A stretch of 64,000 nt of DNA, from assembly GCF_010731675.1 (NCBI RefSeq), contig NZ_AP022584.1, positions 5,394,001-5,458,000 on the forward strand, in the 5' to 3' direction. The DNA is from Mycobacterium marseillense. Lineage in GTDB: Bacteria; Actinomycetota; Actinomycetes; Mycobacteriales; Mycobacteriaceae. The notes under the pieces are model-generated. The model made no database searches. It had not been told where the DNA came from and saw nothing but the letters and a program-made list of their open reading frames with translations. A program made the position numbers and the translations under genes. Shown in pieces: positions 17,181-28,085 of the stretch; position 1 is the first letter of the stretch; each line of letters begins with the position of its first letter.

Positions 17181-18782
17181 ATGGACGACGTGATGACCTC
17201 GCCCGCGAAGGCTCCGGAGGCTTCGTTCGCCGATGAGCACCGCCGGCTGGTCGGCGAGCTGAACACCAGGCTGGCCGCGGCGGCGCTCGGCGGCAACGAG
17301 CGCGCGCGGGAACGCCACGTCAGCCGCGGCAAGCTGTTGCCGCGCGAACGGGTGGACCGCCTGCTTGACCCCGGCAGCCCGTTCCTGGAGCTCTCACCGC
17401 TGGCCGCCGACGGCATGTACGACGACGAATCCCCCGGAGCCGGCATCATCACCGGGATCGGCCGGGTGTCGGAGCGCGAGTGCGTGATCGTCGCCAACGA
17501 CGCGACGGTCAAGGGCGGCACCTACTACCCGATGACGGTCAAAAAGCACCTGCGCGCGCAGGAGGTGGCGCTGCAGAACCGGCTGCCCTGCATCTACCTG
17601 GTGGACTCCGGCGGCGCCTTCCTGCCGCGCCAGGACGAGGTGTTTCCCGACCGGGAGCACTTCGGCCGCATCTTCTTCAACCAGGCGACCATGAGCGCCA
17701 AGGGAATTCCGCAAGTCGCCGCGGTGCTGGGCTCGTGCACCGCGGGCGGGGCCTACGTGCCGGCGATGAGCGATGAGGCCGTCATCGTCCGCGAACAGGG
17801 CACGATCTTTTTGGGCGGCCCGCCACTGGTCAAGGCGGCGACCGGCGAGATCGTGTCGGCCGAGGACCTCGGCGGCGGCGACCTGCACTCACGGGTTTCG
17901 GGCGTCACCGACCACCTCGCCGACGACGACGAACACGCGTTGCGGATCGTCCGCTCGATCGCGGCCACCTTCGGCCCGCGTGAGCCCGGCCCGTGGGAGG
18001 TGCGATCCCCCGTCCCGCCGATGTGCGCGCAGACCGAGCTCTACGACGTAGTGCCCCCGGACCCGCGGGTGCCCTACGACGTGCACGAGGTCATCGTGCG
18101 CCTGGTCGACGGCGGCGAATTCAGCGAATTCAAGGCCAACTACGGCAAGACCCTGGTGACCGCGTTCGCCCACATCCACGGCCACCCGGTGGGAATCGTG
18201 GCCAACAACGGCGTGCTCTTCAGCGAATCCGCCTTGAAGGGAGCGCATTTCATCGAATTGTGCGACAAGCGCAAGATCCCCCTGCTGTTCTTACAGAACA
18301 TCGCCGGGTTCATGGTCGGCCGGGATTACGAGGCCGGCGGCATCGCCAAGCATGGCGCCAAGATGGTCACCGCCGTCGCGTGCGCCCGCGTGCCCAAACT
18401 GACCGTCGTGATCGGCGGATCCTATGGGGCGGGCAACTATTCGATGTGCGGCCGGGCGTACTCGCCGCGGTTCTTGTGGATGTGGCCCAACGCCCGGATC
18501 TCGGTGATGGGCGGCGAGCAGGCCGCCTCCGTGCTGGCCACCGTGCGCGGCGAGCAGCTCAGCGCGGCGGGCAAGCCATGGTCGGCCGACGAGGAAGAGG
18601 CGTTCAAGGCGCCCATCCGCGGGCAGTACGAGGACCAGGGCAACCCGTACTACTCCACCGCCCGGCTGTGGGACGACGGGATTATCGACCCGGCCGACAC
18701 GAGAACATTTGTCGGGCTTGCCCTTTCGGTGTGCGCGCAAGCACCGTTGGAACCCGTCTCCTACGGCGTCTTCCGGATGTGA
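17181..18782 (+). CDS. accD1: Acyl-CoA carboxylase beta subunit AccD1 (methylcrotonyl-CoA carboxylase)
   Basis: A 533-residue biotin-dependent carboxyltransferase subunit. With AccA1 it carboxylates 3-methylcrotonyl-CoA in leucine catabolism. Crotonase-fold hallmarks are the two oxyanion-hole regions, seen as [15 protein letters not shown] in the N-domain and [16 protein letters not shown] in the C-domain. The ATG at 17181 is preceded by AAGGAGG (17163-17169); in-frame starts upstream fall inside the operator. It is the first gene of the catabolic operon and overlaps accA1 by 4 bases. Regulation by BkaR is inferred from the palindromes upstream. In M. tuberculosis fadD35 and scoAB lie nearby; they are absent here. 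Confidence 0.95.
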   Translation: MDDVMTSPAKAPEASFADEHRRLVGELNTRLAAAALGGNERARERHVSRGKLLPRERVDRLLDPGSPFLELSPLAADGMYDDESPGAGIITGIGRVSERECVIVANDATVKGGTYYPMTVKKHLRAQEVALQNRLPCIYLVDSGGAFLPRQDEVFPDREHFGRIFFNQATMSAKGIPQVAAVLGSCTAGGAYVPAMSDEAVIVREQGTIFLGGPPLVKAATGEIVSAEDLGGGDLHSRVSGVTDHLADDDEHALRIVRSIAATFGPREPGPWEVRSPVPPMCAQTELYDVVPPDPRVPYDVHEVIVRLVDGGEFSEFKANYGKTLVTAFAHIHGHPVGIVANNGVLFSESALKGAHFIELCDKRKIPLLFLQNIAGFMVGRDYEAGGIAKHGAKMVTAVACARVPKLTVVIGGSYGAGNYSMCGRAYSPRFLWMWPNARISVMGGEQAASVLATVRGEQLSAAGKPWSADEEEAFKAPIRGQYEDQGNPYYSTARLWDDGIIDPADTRTFVGLALSVCAQAPLEPVSYGVFRM

Positions 18783-20785
18783 GTGCAGTGTTCGAGACAG
18801 TCTTAGTGGCAAACCGCGGCGAGATCGCGGTGCGGGTGATCCGGACGCTGCGCCGTCTGGGCATCCGGTCGGTGGCCGTCTACAGCGACCCCGACGCCGG
18901 CGCGAGGCACGTCCTCGAGGCCGACGAGGCGGTCCGGTTGGGACCCGCCGCGGCGCGCGAGAGTTACCTGAACATCGACAAGGTCGTCGACGCGGCCGTG
19001 CGCACCGGGTCTCAGGCGATCCACCCGGGATACGGATTCCTCTCCGAGAACGCCGATTTCGCGGCGGCGTGCGAGCGTGCCGGTGTCGTGTTCCTCGGGC
19101 CTCCCGCGCAGGCGATTCAGGTGATGGGCGACAAGATCACCGCGAAGAACGCGGTCGCCGCCTTCGACGTTCCGGTGGTCCCCGGCGTGGCCAAACCGGG
19201 GCTGAGCGACGACGCGCTGGTCGCAGCCGCCGACGAGGTCGGATACCCGGTCTTGATCAAGCCCTCGGCGGGCGGCGGCGGCAAGGGCATGCGCCTGGTA
19301 GAGGAGCCGGCGAAGCTGCGCGAGGCGCTGGTCAGCGCCCGGCGCGAGGCCGCCTCCGCGTTCGGCGACGACACGCTGTTTTTGGAACGGTTTGTGTTGC
19401 GCCCCAGGCATATCGAGGTGCAGGTGCTCGCCGACACGCACGGCAACGTCGTGCACCTCGGCGAGCGGGAGTGCAGCCTGCAGCGGCGCCACCAGAAGGT
19501 CATCGAGGAGGCGCCCTCCCCGTTGCTCGACGAGGTCACCCGGGCACGCATCGGGGCGGCCGCCTGCAACACCGCGCGCAGCGTCGACTACGTCGGCGCG
19601 GGCACGGTCGAGTTCATCGTCTCCGCCGACCGCGCGCAAGAGTTCTTCTTCATGGAGATGAACACCCGCCTGCAGGTGGAGCATCCGGTCACCGAGGCGG
19701 TCACCGGGCTGGACCTGGTGGAGTGGCAGTTGCGGGTCGCCGCCGGCGAGAAGCTGACGTTCGCCCAGGACGACATCGAACTGCGCGGGCACGCGATCGA
19801 GGCGCGGGTGTACGCGGAGGATCCGGCGCGCGGATTCCTGCCCACCGGCGGTCGGGTGCTGGGTGTCTTCGAACCCTCCGGCGACGGCGTGCGGGTCGAC
19901 TCGTCGCTGCTGCCCGGCACGGTCGTCGGCAGCGACTACGACCCGATGCTGAGCAAGGTGATCGCCTACGGCGCCGACCGCGACGAGGCGCTGGAGAAAC
20001 TCGACCGGGCACTGAGCCACACCGCAATCCTGGGCGTGCAGACCAATATCGAATTCCTGCGGTTCCTGCTCGCCGACGAGCGGGTGCGCGCCGGCGACCT
20101 GGACACCGCCCTGCTGGACGAGCGGCTGGCGGACTTCGCCCCGCTGCCGGCCCCCGATGACGTGCTCGCTGCGGCCGGCCTCTACCGGCAATCGGCCTTG
20201 GCATCTCGGGCGCGCCACTTCGCCGGCAATCCGTGGGCGGCACCCACCGGATGGCGCGTGGGCGGCAGCGCGGCTCCGGTTCGCACCGACATGCGCACCC
20301 CACTGCGCAGCGAGACGGTGTCGGTGTGGGGGCTTCCCGAGTCCGCCACGGTGCAGGTCGGTGACGGGGAGACCTGTTCGGCCGCTGTGCATGTCGAGCC
20401 GGCGCGGATGAGCGCGGTGATCGACGGCCTGCGCCGCGACTACCGCTGGGCCGAGGCCGACCGCCACCTGTGGATCGCCGACGAGCGGGGCACCTGGCAC
20501 CTGCGCGAGGCCGAGGAGAACAAAATCCACCGTGCCGCGGGCGCGCAGCGGGCCGAGATCCTCAGCCCAATGCCGGGCAGCGTGATCGCCGTCCAAACCG
20601 CCTCCGGCACTGAGGTTTCCGAAGGCGACGTGGTGGTCGTCGTCGAGGCGATGAAGATGGAACACTCGCTGGCCGCACCGGTTTCCGGACAGGTGGAGGT
20701 GCTGGTCTCCGTGGGCGATCAGGTGACCGTGGATCAGGTGCTGGCCCGGTTGATCCCGGAAGAAGAAAGCAAGGACGAGACATGA
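18779..20785 (+). CDS. accA1: Acyl-CoA carboxylase alpha subunit AccA1 (biotin carboxylase/BCCP)
   Basis: About 668 residues. The N-terminal biotin carboxylase begins [20 protein letters not shown], has the ATP-grasp glycine loop [10 protein letters not shown], and the catalytic region [18 protein letters not shown]. The C-terminal biotinyl domain carries EAMKMEHS, with the biotinylated lysine at about residue 626. The GTG at 18779 overlaps the accD1 stop (GTGA); GTG 18788 is an alternative that fits the shorter M. tuberculosis N-terminus. It forms the complex with AccD1. Translational coupling on both sides (GTGA before, ATGA after) indicates a single operon. Confidence 0.95.
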   Translation: MSAVFETVLVANRGEIAVRVIRTLRRLGIRSVAVYSDPDAGARHVLEADEAVRLGPAAARESYLNIDKVVDAAVRTGSQAIHPGYGFLSENADFAAACERAGVVFLGPPAQAIQVMGDKITAKNAVAAFDVPVVPGVAKPGLSDDALVAAADEVGYPVLIKPSAGGGGKGMRLVEEPAKLREALVSARREAASAFGDDTLFLERFVLRPRHIEVQVLADTHGNVVHLGERECSLQRRHQKVIEEAPSPLLDEVTRARIGAAACNTARSVDYVGAGTVEFIVSADRAQEFFFMEMNTRLQVEHPVTEAVTGLDLVEWQLRVAAGEKLTFAQDDIELRGHAIEARVYAEDPARGFLPTGGRVLGVFEPSGDGVRVDSSLLPGTVVGSDYDPMLSKVIAYGADRDEALEKLDRALSHTAILGVQTNIEFLRFLLADERVRAGDLDTALLDERLADFAPLPAPDDVLAAAGLYRQSALASRARHFAGNPWAAPTGWRVGGSAAPVRTDMRTPLRSETVSVWGLPESATVQVGDGETCSAAVHVEPARMSAVIDGLRRDYRWAEADRHLWIADERGTWHLREAEENKIHRAAGAQRAEILSPMPGSVIAVQTASGTEVSEGDVVVVVEAMKMEHSLAAPVSGQVEVLVSVGDQVTVDQVLARLIPEEESKDET

Positions 20786-21948
20786 CCACATCCATCACCG
20801 CGGGGGCGCTGCCCAAGGAATACGAAGACCTTCGCGATACCGTCGCCGAGTTCGCGCGCACCGTCGTGGCACCGGTGTCGGCCAAACACGATGAGGAGCA
20901 CAGCTTCCCGTACGAAGTCGTCGCCAAGATGGGGGAGATGGGCCTGTTCGGCCTGCCGTTCCCCGAGGAGTACGGCGGCATGGGTGGCGACTACTTCGCG
21001 CTGTCGCTGGCGCTCGAGGAGCTCGGCAAGGTCGACCAGTCGGTGGCGATCACGCTCGAGGCCGGCGTGGGATTGGGCGCGATGCCGATCTACCGGTTCG
21101 GCACCGAGGAACAGAAGCAGAAATGGCTGCCCGACCTGACCGCCGGCCGCGCGCTGGCCGGCTTCGGGCTCACCGAGCCCGGCGCGGGCTCCGACGCGGG
21201 GGGCACCCGTACCACCGCCCGCCTCGACAACGACGAGTGGGTGATCAACGGCAGCAAGCAATTCATCACCAATTCGGGGACCGACATCACCTCACTGGTC
21301 ACTGTCACCGCCGTCACCGGCACCGTCGGGGCGGACAAGAAAGAGATCTCGACGATCATCGTGCCCAGCGGCACACCGGGATTCACCGTCGAGCCGGTCT
21401 ACAGCAAGGTGGGCTGGAACGCGTCGGACACCCATCCGCTGAGCTTCGCCGACGCCCGGGTCGCGGAGGAGAACCTGCTGGGTGAGCGCGGACGGGGGTA
21501 CGCGAACTTCCTGTCGATCCTGGACGAGGGTCGCATCGCGATCGCCGCGCTCTCGACCGGTGCGGCGCAGGGTTGCGTGGACGAGAGCGTCAAGTATTCC
21601 AAGGAGCGGCAGTCGTTCGGCCAGCCGATCGGCTCCTACCAGGCGATCAGCTTCAAGATCGCCCGCATGGAGGCGCGTGCTCACGTGGCCCGCACGGCGT
21701 ACTACGATGCGGCTGCAAAGATGTTGGCGGGCAAGCCTTTCAAGAAGGAGGCGGCCATCGCGAAGATGATCGCCTCCGAGGCGGCGATGGACAACGCCCG
21801 CGACGCCACGCAGATCCACGGAGGGTATGGCTTCATGAACGAATATCCGGTGGCGCGTCACTACCGCGACAGCAAGATCCTCGAAATCGGTGAGGGCACC
21901 ACCGAGGTGCAGCTGATGCTCATCGCTCGCTCGCTGGGCCTGTCGTGA
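20782..21948 (+). CDS. fadE19: Acyl-CoA dehydrogenase FadE19 (isovaleryl/short-branched type)
   Basis: A 388-residue flavoenzyme that oxidises an acyl-CoA to the 2-enoyl-CoA, passing electrons to ETF. FAD and substrate motifs are present: [15 protein letters not shown] near residue 126, [16 protein letters not shown] near 275, and the C-terminal [22 protein letters not shown]. The last contains the catalytic-region signature of short-chain acyl-CoA dehydrogenases. In this operon the expected substrate is isovaleryl-CoA or a related branched acyl-CoA, inferred from its place before methylcrotonyl-CoA carboxylase chemistry. The ATG overlaps the accA1 stop by 4 bases. Confidence 0.94.
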   Translation: MTTSITAGALPKEYEDLRDTVAEFARTVVAPVSAKHDEEHSFPYEVVAKMGEMGLFGLPFPEEYGGMGGDYFALSLALEELGKVDQSVAITLEAGVGLGAMPIYRFGTEEQKQKWLPDLTAGRALAGFGLTEPGAGSDAGGTRTTARLDNDEWVINGSKQFITNSGTDITSLVTVTAVTGTVGADKKEISTIIVPSGTPGFTVEPVYSKVGWNASDTHPLSFADARVAEENLLGERGRGYANFLSILDEGRIAIAALSTGAAQGCVDESVKYSKERQSFGQPIGSYQAISFKIARMEARAHVARTAYYDAAAKMLAGKPFKKEAAIAKMIASEAAMDNARDATQIHGGYGFMNEYPVARHYRDSKILEIGEGTTEVQLMLIARSLGLS

Positions 21949-22454
21949 GCGCGCCGGATCAAGCGGGCAAATCCGTTGAACAGCGGGGCCTGTGGTTCGA
22001 AGAGTTCGAGATCGGCACCACCTACCTGCACCGGCCCGGCCGCACAGTCACCGAAGCCGACAACGTCTTGTTCACCACGTTGACCATGAACACCCAGTCG
22101 CTGCACCTCGACGCGGCCTGGGCGGCCGAGCAGCCAGGCTTTCGGGGCGAGCGGCTGGTGAACTCCATGTTCACCCTCTCCACGGTGGTGGGGCTCTCGG
22201 TGTCGCAGCTGACGCTCGGCACCATCGTGGCCAACCTCGGCTTCTCCGAGGTGTCCTTCCCCAAGCCGGTCTTCCACGGTGACACCCTCTACGCCGAAAC
22301 CGTGTGCACGGCCAAGCGCGAGTCGAAGAGTCGCCCGGGTGAGGGCATCGTCACCCTCGAGCACACCGGGCGCAATCAGCACGGCGACGTCGTCGCGCGC
22401 GCCGCGCGCACCACGCTGGTCCAAAAGCGCCCGGCCGACCAGGAGGCCCAGTGA
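21945..22454 (+). CDS. MaoC-like hotdog hydratase (Rv2499c-like)
   Basis: A 169-residue single-hotdog protein. The MaoC core is visible as [12 protein letters not shown] near residue 33, with Asp39 and a downstream His ([10 protein letters not shown]) at the expected catalytic positions, followed by [16 protein letters not shown]. Counterparts are reported to hydrate itaconyl-CoA or methylglutaconyl-CoA in itaconate and leucine degradation, feeding the CitE-like lyase encoded next. GTG 21945 overlaps the fadE19 stop (GTGA), and the stop in turn overlaps citE. The length is slightly shorter than the 185 residues I recall for M. tuberculosis, probably owing to start choice. Confidence 0.88.
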   Translation: MSAPDQAGKSVEQRGLWFEEFEIGTTYLHRPGRTVTEADNVLFTTLTMNTQSLHLDAAWAAEQPGFRGERLVNSMFTLSTVVGLSVSQLTLGTIVANLGFSEVSFPKPVFHGDTLYAETVCTAKRESKSRPGEGIVTLEHTGRNQHGDVVARAARTTLVQKRPADQEAQ

Positions 22455-23272
22455 ACCTGCACGCCGCCGGCCCCGGATGGCTGTTCTGCCCGGCCGACCG
22501 TCCCGAACGTTTCGCGAAGGCCGCCGCCGCGGCCGACGTGGTGATCCTCGACCTCGAGGACGGGGTGGCCGAGGCGGACAAGCCCGCCGCCCGCAAGGCG
22601 CTGCAGGAGACGCCGCTGGACCCCGAGCGCACCGTCGTGCGCATCAACGCGGCCGACACCGCCGAATACCCCCGCGACCTCGAGGCCCTCGCCGGGACCG
22701 CCTACACCACGGTGATGCTGTCCAAGACGGAATCGGCGGCCCAGGTGGAGGCGTTGGCCCCGCGCGACGTGATCGCGCTGCTGGAGACGCCGCGCGGCGC
22801 GGTCTTCGCCACCGAAATCTCGGCGGCGCCGGGGACGGTCGCGCTGATGTGGGGCGCCGAGGACCTGGTCGCCACGCTCGGCGGTAGCTCCAGCCGCTGG
22901 GCCGACGGGACGTACCGCGACGTCGCGCACCACGTGCGGTCGACGGCGCTGCTCAACGCATCGACTTTCGGCCGGCTAGCGCTCGACGCCGTCCACCTGG
23001 ACATCCGCGACCTCGACGGCTTGCGGGCCGAGGCCCAGGACGCCGTCGCGCTGGGGTTCGGCGGGACCGTGTGTATCCACCCCAGCCAGATCCCGGTGGT
23101 GCGCGAGGCGTATCGCCCCAGCGAGGACCGGCTGGACTGGGCGCGCCGGGTGCTGGTGGCCGCGCGCAGCGAGCGCGGGGTCTTCGCGTTCGAAGGGCAA
23201 ATGGTTGACTCGCCGGTGCTCAAGCACGCGCAAATGACGTTGCGCAGGGCGGGCGAGACCCTCCCCGGCTGA
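22451..23272 (+). CDS. citE: CitE-like beta-hydroxyacyl-CoA lyase
   Basis: A 273-residue TIM-barrel lyase of the HpcH/HpaI-CitE family. [17 protein letters not shown] near residue 34 carries conserved acid residues for Mg. RINAADT and [14 protein letters not shown] (metal-binding Glu) follow, then [12 protein letters not shown] (Asp). There are no citrate lyase alpha or gamma genes, so it is not a citrate lyase subunit. The M. tuberculosis counterpart Rv2498c is described as a bifunctional (S)-citramalyl-CoA / 3-hydroxy-3-methylglutaryl-type lyase in itaconate and leucine breakdown. GTG 22451 overlaps the maoC stop. It closes the tightly coupled first transcription block. Confidence 0.92.
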   Translation: MNLHAAGPGWLFCPADRPERFAKAAAAADVVILDLEDGVAEADKPAARKALQETPLDPERTVVRINAADTAEYPRDLEALAGTAYTTVMLSKTESAAQVEALAPRDVIALLETPRGAVFATEISAAPGTVALMWGAEDLVATLGGSSSRWADGTYRDVAHHVRSTALLNASTFGRLALDAVHLDIRDLDGLRAEAQDAVALGFGGTVCIHPSQIPVVREAYRPSEDRLDWARRVLVAARSERGVFAFEGQMVDSPVLKHAQMTLRRAGETLPG

Positions 23273-23522
23273 CCGTTGCGCCGTTCGGCGGCCCCGTCGC
23301 CCGGGCGCGCCGCTCGCTCGGCCGCGACACGCTCCGCAGTCTTCGCAATCAACGCGGTCTCTTCTCATTTGAGGGCATAATGGTGAATACGCCAGTGTCG
23401 CGGCGAGCGAAGCCTTTCGTGTAGCTGGCGATCGACTTCCGCTCGCGGTAGGTCTCGGCTGACCGTTTGCTGTGACCCGCTGTGGCTCGCGGGGCCACGC
23501 GGCACCCAGCGAGGGAGGCGGT
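23273..23522 (+). other. Intergenic region between citE and bkdA
   Basis: This 250-base gap breaks the otherwise overlapping gene chain. No BkaR-type palindrome was found by eye. GAGGGAGG at 23511-23518 is the bkdA ribosome binding site. The gap is long enough for a separate promoter for bkdABC, but no convincing -10/-35 pair could be chosen. Confidence 0.5.
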
Positions 23523-24614
23523 GTGGCGCAGATGACTTTGATGCCCATGGCTGTCGACCTCGAACCGGTCCAACTCGTCGCCCCCGACGGCTCGCCGACG
23601 TCCGAACGCCGTTGCGGCCGTGACCTTCCCGCGGAGACGCTGAGCTGGCTCTACGAGTTGATGGTGGTGACTCGGGAACTCGACACCGAATTCGTGAACC
23701 TCAAGCGGCAGGGCGAACTGGGGCTCTTCGCGTCCTGCCGCGGTCAGGAAGCCGCCCAGATCGGCGCGGCGGCGTGCCTGCGCAAGACCGACTGGTTGTT
23801 TCCCCAATATCGGGAGCTGGGCGCCTTTTTGGTGCGCGGCATCCCGCCTGGGCACGTCGGGGCGGTGTGGCGCGGAACCTGGCATGGCGGCCTGGAATTC
23901 ACCAAGAAGTGCTGTGCCCCGCTCTCGATTCCGATCGGCACCCAGACACTGCATGCCGTGGGCGCGGCGATGGCCGCCCAACGGCTGGGCGAGGATTCGG
24001 TGACGCTGGCCTTCCTCGGTGACGGCGCCACCAGCACGGGAGACGTGCACGAGGCGCTGAACTTTGCCGCCGTGTTCACCACGCCCTGTGTGTTTTTCGT
24101 GCAGAACAACCAGTGGGCGATCTCGACCCCGATCCACAAACAGACCGCCGCGCCATCGCTGGCGCACAAGGCCGTTGGCTATGGCATGCCCGGAATCCGG
24201 GTGGACGGCAATGACGTCCTGGCCTGCTACGCCGTGACGACCGAAGCCGCTGCGCGCGCCCGCGCCGGGGGCGGTCCGACGTTGATCGAGGCGATCACCT
24301 ATCGCATGGGCCCGCACACCACCTCCGACGACCCCAGTCGATACCGGACGCAGGAAGAAGTCGATCACTGGGCGGCGCTGGATCCGATCCCGCGGTACCG
24401 CACCTACCTGCGGGCCCAGGGCGTGTGGTCAGAACGCTTGGAGGAACGAGTCATCGCCCGCGCGCAGCGGATGCGCACCGAACTGCGTGACGCGGTGGTC
24501 GATGCGCCCGATTTCGACATCGACGAGGTATTCACCGCGGTGTACGCCGACATCACGCCGGAACTACAGACGCAACGACAGCAGCTGCGGACCGAACTCG
24601 ACCGAAGTGATTGA
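23523..24614 (+). CDS. bkdA: Branched-chain 2-oxoacid dehydrogenase E1 alpha (BkdA/PdhA)
   Basis: A 363-residue thiamine-diphosphate E1 alpha subunit. The ThDP/Mg motif GDGATSTGDVHEALNFAAVF...NN begins near residue 165, and the substrate/phosphoserine loop region YRMGPHTTSDDPSRY lies near 260. With BkdB it decarboxylates the 2-oxo acids of Leu, Ile and Val and acylates the lipoyl group on BkdC. GTG 23523, four bases after GAGGGAGG, is chosen; ATG 23532 and 23541 are alternatives. It is nine bases upstream of bkdB. Orthologous position: Rv2497c. Confidence 0.93.
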   Translation: MAQMTLMPMAVDLEPVQLVAPDGSPTSERRCGRDLPAETLSWLYELMVVTRELDTEFVNLKRQGELGLFASCRGQEAAQIGAAACLRKTDWLFPQYRELGAFLVRGIPPGHVGAVWRGTWHGGLEFTKKCCAPLSIPIGTQTLHAVGAAMAAQRLGEDSVTLAFLGDGATSTGDVHEALNFAAVFTTPCVFFVQNNQWAISTPIHKQTAAPSLAHKAVGYGMPGIRVDGNDVLACYAVTTEAAARARAGGGPTLIEAITYRMGPHTTSDDPSRYRTQEEVDHWAALDPIPRYRTYLRAQGVWSERLEERVIARAQRMRTELRDAVVDAPDFDIDEVFTAVYADITPELQTQRQQLRTELDRSD

Positions 24615-24623
24615 GAGGCGTCA

Positions 24624-25679
24624 ATGACTCAGCTCGCTGATCGTCCCGCCGGCCACGACGAAACACTGACCGCGGCACTGGAAAACGTTGCGTTCGGTTC
24701 GCAGTCGTTGACCATGGTGCAGGCGCTCAACCGCGCCCTGCACGACGCGATGGCCGCCGACGACCGGGTGCTGGTGTTCGGCGAGGACGTCTCGGTGGCG
24801 GGCGGGGTGTTCCGTGCGACAGAGGGACTGGCCGGGGCGTTCGGCGAGAGCCGCTGCTTTGACACGCCACTGGCGGAGTCCGCCATCATCGGGATCGCGG
24901 TGGGGCTGGCGTTGCGCGGCTTCGTGCCCGTGCCCGAGATCCAGTTCGACGGATTTTCCTACGCGGCCTTCGACCAAGTGGTCAGCCACTTGGCGAAGTA
25001 CCGCACCCGTACCCGCGGCGAGATCAACATGCCGGTAACCGTCCGCATCCCGTCGTTCGGGGGAATCGGTGCCGCGGAACATCATTCGGATTCGACCGAG
25101 TCGTACTGGGGGCACACCGCCGGATTGAAGGTGGTGGTGCCGTCCAACCCCGCCGATGCGTACTGGCTGCTACGCCACGCGATCGCCTGCCCGGATCCGG
25201 TCATGTACCTGGAGCCCAAGCGGCGTTACCAGGGCCGCGGCCTCGTCGACGTCACTCGGCCCGAACCGCCGATCGGGCGAGCGATGGTGCGCCGGCCGGG
25301 CACCGACGTCACCGTGGTGACCTACGGCAGCCTGGTCGGTACGGCCGTGGGTGCCGCCGAAGAGGCCCAGCGCCAACGCGGTTGGAGCCTGGAGGTCATC
25401 GACCTGCGGTCATTGGTGCCCCTGGACTTCGACACCATCGCCACGTCGATCCACCGGACCGGGCGCTGCGTGGTGATACACGAGGGGCCGCGCAGCCTGG
25501 GGTTCGGAGCTGAGCTGGCCGCCCGCATTCAAGAGGAGATGTTTTACGAGCTGGAGGCGCCGGTGTTGCGCGCGTGCGGATTTGACACTCCCTACCCGCC
25601 GGCCCGGTTGGAGAAGTGGTGGTTGCCCGGCCCCGACCGGCTGCTGGATTGCGTCGAGCGCGCATTGGAACAGCCATGA
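24624..25679 (+). CDS. bkdB: Branched-chain 2-oxoacid dehydrogenase E1 beta (BkdB/PdhB)
   Basis: A 351-residue E1 beta subunit with an N-terminal ThDP-binding Pyr domain ([21 protein letters not shown] and [19 protein letters not shown]). The second contains the conserved Glu that activates ThDP. A C-terminal transketolase-C domain starts near residue 210 ([17 protein letters not shown]). It pairs with BkdA as an alpha2beta2 tetramer. ATG 24624; the stop overlaps bkdC by four bases (ATGA), implying translational coupling. Confidence 0.94.
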   Translation: MTQLADRPAGHDETLTAALENVAFGSQSLTMVQALNRALHDAMAADDRVLVFGEDVSVAGGVFRATEGLAGAFGESRCFDTPLAESAIIGIAVGLALRGFVPVPEIQFDGFSYAAFDQVVSHLAKYRTRTRGEINMPVTVRIPSFGGIGAAEHHSDSTESYWGHTAGLKVVVPSNPADAYWLLRHAIACPDPVMYLEPKRRYQGRGLVDVTRPEPPIGRAMVRRPGTDVTVVTYGSLVGTAVGAAEEAQRQRGWSLEVIDLRSLVPLDFDTIATSIHRTGRCVVIHEGPRSLGFGAELAARIQEEMFYELEAPVLRACGFDTPYPPARLEKWWLPGPDRLLDCVERALEQP

Positions 25680-26857
25680 CCGGCCCGGCCGCGGAAGAGC
25701 GGGTCAAGCCGTTTCGGGTCCCCGACCTCGGCGAGGGACTGGAAGAAGTGACGGTGACGCACTGGAACGTCGCGGTGGGCGACGACGTCGAACTCAACCA
25801 GGTGTTGTGCACGGTGGAGACCGCCAAGGCCGAGGTGGAGATTCCCAGCCCGCACGCCGGTCTGGTCGTCGAAATCAACGGCGCCGAGGGTGACGTGCTC
25901 GAGGTGGGAGCGGTACTGGTGCAGATCGATACGGCACCGCGCAGCGGCGCGTTGCCGGCAGCCGAGGTGCAGCCGCCCACACTCGTCGGTTATGGCGCCG
26001 ATGCTGGCGTCGACAGCAGCCGGCGGGCTGGCCGTCCTCGGGCCGCCCCTCCGGTGCGCAAACTGGCCAAGGAATTGATGGTGGACCTGGCCTCGTTGCC
26101 GCACAGCGCCGGCGCCATCATCACCCGCGAGGATGTGCTGTCGGCGGCTGGCGGGACCGGAAACGGGGCCGATGTCCGATCGGTTCATGGTGTGCAGGCC
26201 CGGATGGCGGAAAGAATGATCCTGTCGCACAAGGAGATTCCCGCGGCGAAGGTCACCGTCGAGGTGAACTGCGCGGAGTTGGTGCGGCTGTCCGACCGGC
26301 TCCGCGCGACGGATCAGAATATTACGCCTTTCGTACTGACGCTGCGACTGCTGGTCATCGCGTTGCGCCACAACGAGATTCTGAACTCGACCTGGGTCGA
26401 CTCCCCGCAGGGCCCGCAGCTGCGCGTCGACCACCGCGTGCACCTGGGCATCGCTGCGGCCACGGAACGGGGCCTGCTCGTCCCAGTGCTCGCCGACGCT
26501 CACACCAAAGCGTTGCGCGAACTAGCTGCTCGCGCAGGCGAATTGATCGCCGGCGCGCGTGCGGGCACCCTGACCCCGGCGGAGCTGAGGGGTTCGACGT
26601 TCACCGTGTCGAACTTCGGAGCGCTGGGGGTGGACGACGGCGTGCCGGTGATCAATCATCCCGAGGCGGCCATCCTCGGATTGGGAGCGATCAAGCCGCG
26701 GCCGGTGGTTGCCGGCGCCGAGATCGTGGTGCGCCCGACGATGTGGCTGACCTGTGTGTTCGATCACCGCATCGCCGACGGCGCACAGGCGGCCCGATTC
26801 ACCTGCGAGTTAAGGGATTTGCTCGAGTCACCCGATACCGCGCTGCTGGATTTGTAA
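25676..26857 (+). CDS. bkdC: Branched-chain 2-oxoacid dehydrogenase E2 (BkdC/PdhC)
   Basis: A 393-residue dihydrolipoyl acyltransferase core. The single lipoyl domain (residues 10-85) has ETAKAEVEI with the lipoylated lysine at about residue 51. A peripheral-subunit binding domain ([18 protein letters not shown]) lies near 121-155. The C-terminal acyltransferase domain ends with [14 protein letters not shown], the HxxxDG active site. It forms the oligomeric core that binds BkdAB and Lpd; no lpd gene is linked. In M. tuberculosis this E2 is the branched-chain-specific one. ATG 25676 overlaps the bkdB stop. It is the last gene of the catabolic run and converges on echA14. Confidence 0.95.
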   Translation: MTGPAAEERVKPFRVPDLGEGLEEVTVTHWNVAVGDDVELNQVLCTVETAKAEVEIPSPHAGLVVEINGAEGDVLEVGAVLVQIDTAPRSGALPAAEVQPPTLVGYGADAGVDSSRRAGRPRAAPPVRKLAKELMVDLASLPHSAGAIITREDVLSAAGGTGNGADVRSVHGVQARMAERMILSHKEIPAAKVTVEVNCAELVRLSDRLRATDQNITPFVLTLRLLVIALRHNEILNSTWVDSPQGPQLRVDHRVHLGIAAATERGLLVPVLADAHTKALRELAARAGELIAGARAGTLTPAELRGSTFTVSNFGALGVDDGVPVINHPEAAILGLGAIKPRPVVAGAEIVVRPTMWLTCVFDHRIADGAQAARFTCELRDLLESPDTALLDL

Positions 26858-26862
26858 CCCCG

Positions 26863-27633
26863 CTACTTGCGTTGCGCCGCGGCCAATCGCTGCGCGAATT
26901 CGGGTGATTGGATCGAGTGGGCTTGCGGCCCGAGCTCGGCGCGCATGGCCTGCTGGTGTTGCTCGTGATCGAGCGACCCCGGACTGATCGTGGCGCGCAT
27001 GGTCGCCTTGGTCGCCAGCACCACCTCGCGCGGCGCCGCCGCGGGCCCGGCGGCCAGTTCCAGCGCCGCGGCCACCGGATCGTCGGCGACACTGAGCGCC
27101 AGGCCATGGCGCACCGCGGCGTCAGCATCGAAGCGCATGCCAAAGAGCAGGGCCGCGCGGGCGACCTGTGGGCCCACCCCGCGCTGCAGCATCCAGGTCG
27201 CGCCCCCGCCTGGGTGGAGCCCCAGCTTCTGGAACCGCGCATCGAACAGCGCGGCGGGTCCGGCGATGCGCACGTCGGCCGCCAGGGCCAGATTCAGACC
27301 AGCGCCGACGGCCGCGCCGTTGACCGCGGCGATGGTGGGGAGCCGGCAACTACCGATGGCCATGAAGCCGTCGTAAAGCTGCTGAAGGCCGGTCTCGGCA
27401 GCCCCGCCGCCCGCGGCCCCCAGGGCACTGAGGTCTGCGCCCGCGCAAAACGCCTTGCCGGCTCCCGTGACCACCACGGCGTGCACGCCGGGATCGGCTT
27501 CAACCCGCTCGACGGCCTCGCGCAGCAGCCCCGACATCTCGGCGGTCACCGCGTTGCGCCGGTCGGGATCGTTGACGGTGACGAGCGCGACGCGGTTGTC
27601 GACGTCGAGCAAGACCAGATCGGACTGGGCCAT
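26863..27633 (-). CDS. echA14: Enoyl-CoA hydratase/isomerase family protein EchA14
   Basis: A 256-residue crotonase-fold protein. The CoA-binding oxyanion hole is [20 protein letters not shown] near residue 60, and the second is [21 protein letters not shown] near 103. GGAGGT lies eight bases upstream of ATG 27633, which decides against an ATG at 27651. Substrate specificity cannot be read from the sequence. It converges on bkdC with a five-base gap, as Rv2486 stands near the same locus in M. tuberculosis but separated by several extra genes. A role in branched-chain acyl-CoA breakdown is a guess from position. Confidence 0.88.
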   Translation of the reverse strand: MAQSDLVLLDVDNRVALVTVNDPDRRNAVTAEMSGLLREAVERVEADPGVHAVVVTGAGKAFCAGADLSALGAAGGGAAETGLQQLYDGFMAIGSCRLPTIAAVNGAAVGAGLNLALAADVRIAGPAALFDARFQKLGLHPGGGATWMLQRGVGPQVARAALLFGMRFDADAAVRHGLALSVADDPVAAALELAAGPAAAPREVVLATKATMRATISPGSLDHEQHQQAMRAELGPQAHSIQSPEFAQRLAAAQRK

Positions 27634-28085
27634 ATTGGGCACCTCCGGCATTGGGTTGGGGTTGCGGGTCCGCCTGAGCCGCCGGTTCGTTCGGCGGCGG
27701 CGTGACGGGCGAGGTAAGGGTACTGCGCGGCCTGTTGTGTGGCTCGGCCGGTGTGAACGCCATTAGCGGGGGACGCAGGAAAGGGCTCCACAGACAAACA
27801 TCGGCGATCGGTCGTATTGGACATCTCCGCGGCCGGCCGCCATTCACCGCCGACCTGAGTTCCCGCGGACTGAAGTGGCGCAACGCGCCAATCCTTGCGG
27901 GTGCGCGAGGGAAGTCGGAACCTACAACGAATGCTGTGTTTATCAAAACGTTATGTGCGACTTTTGGGACTCGTCGTCTAATCTGCGGAAAGACCTGCGC
28001 AAACGCGTGACCTGCCGACCCCGGCGCGGATCCGGGCAGCGTCCGTCACCGGCTCGCTCGGGACTAGCGCGGATGTGCGAAAGAC
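27634..28085. other. Gene-free stretch at the start of a variable island
   Basis: 452 bases without a convincing gene. Open frames here have poor codon bias and no ribosome binding sites. Bases 27920-27995 are noticeably AT-richer than the surroundings. The first ~100 bases should hold the echA14 promoter. M. tuberculosis carries PE_PGRS, regulator and VapBC38 genes in this interval, so it behaves as a variable site. Confidence 0.55.

Noticed and set aside
22451..23272. CitE as a citrate lyase beta subunit.
   Set aside because: No citC, citD or citF genes are linked, and the operon context fits the stand-alone branched-acyl-CoA lyase.
23273..23522. A third BkaR operator before bkdA.
   Set aside because: No GAGTTA...TAACTC palindrome is present in the gap.
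27634..28085. An attachment-site copy of the tRNA-Arg 3' end at the left edge of the island.
   Set aside because: No matching stretch of the tRNA end was found by eye, so an integrated element is not claimed.
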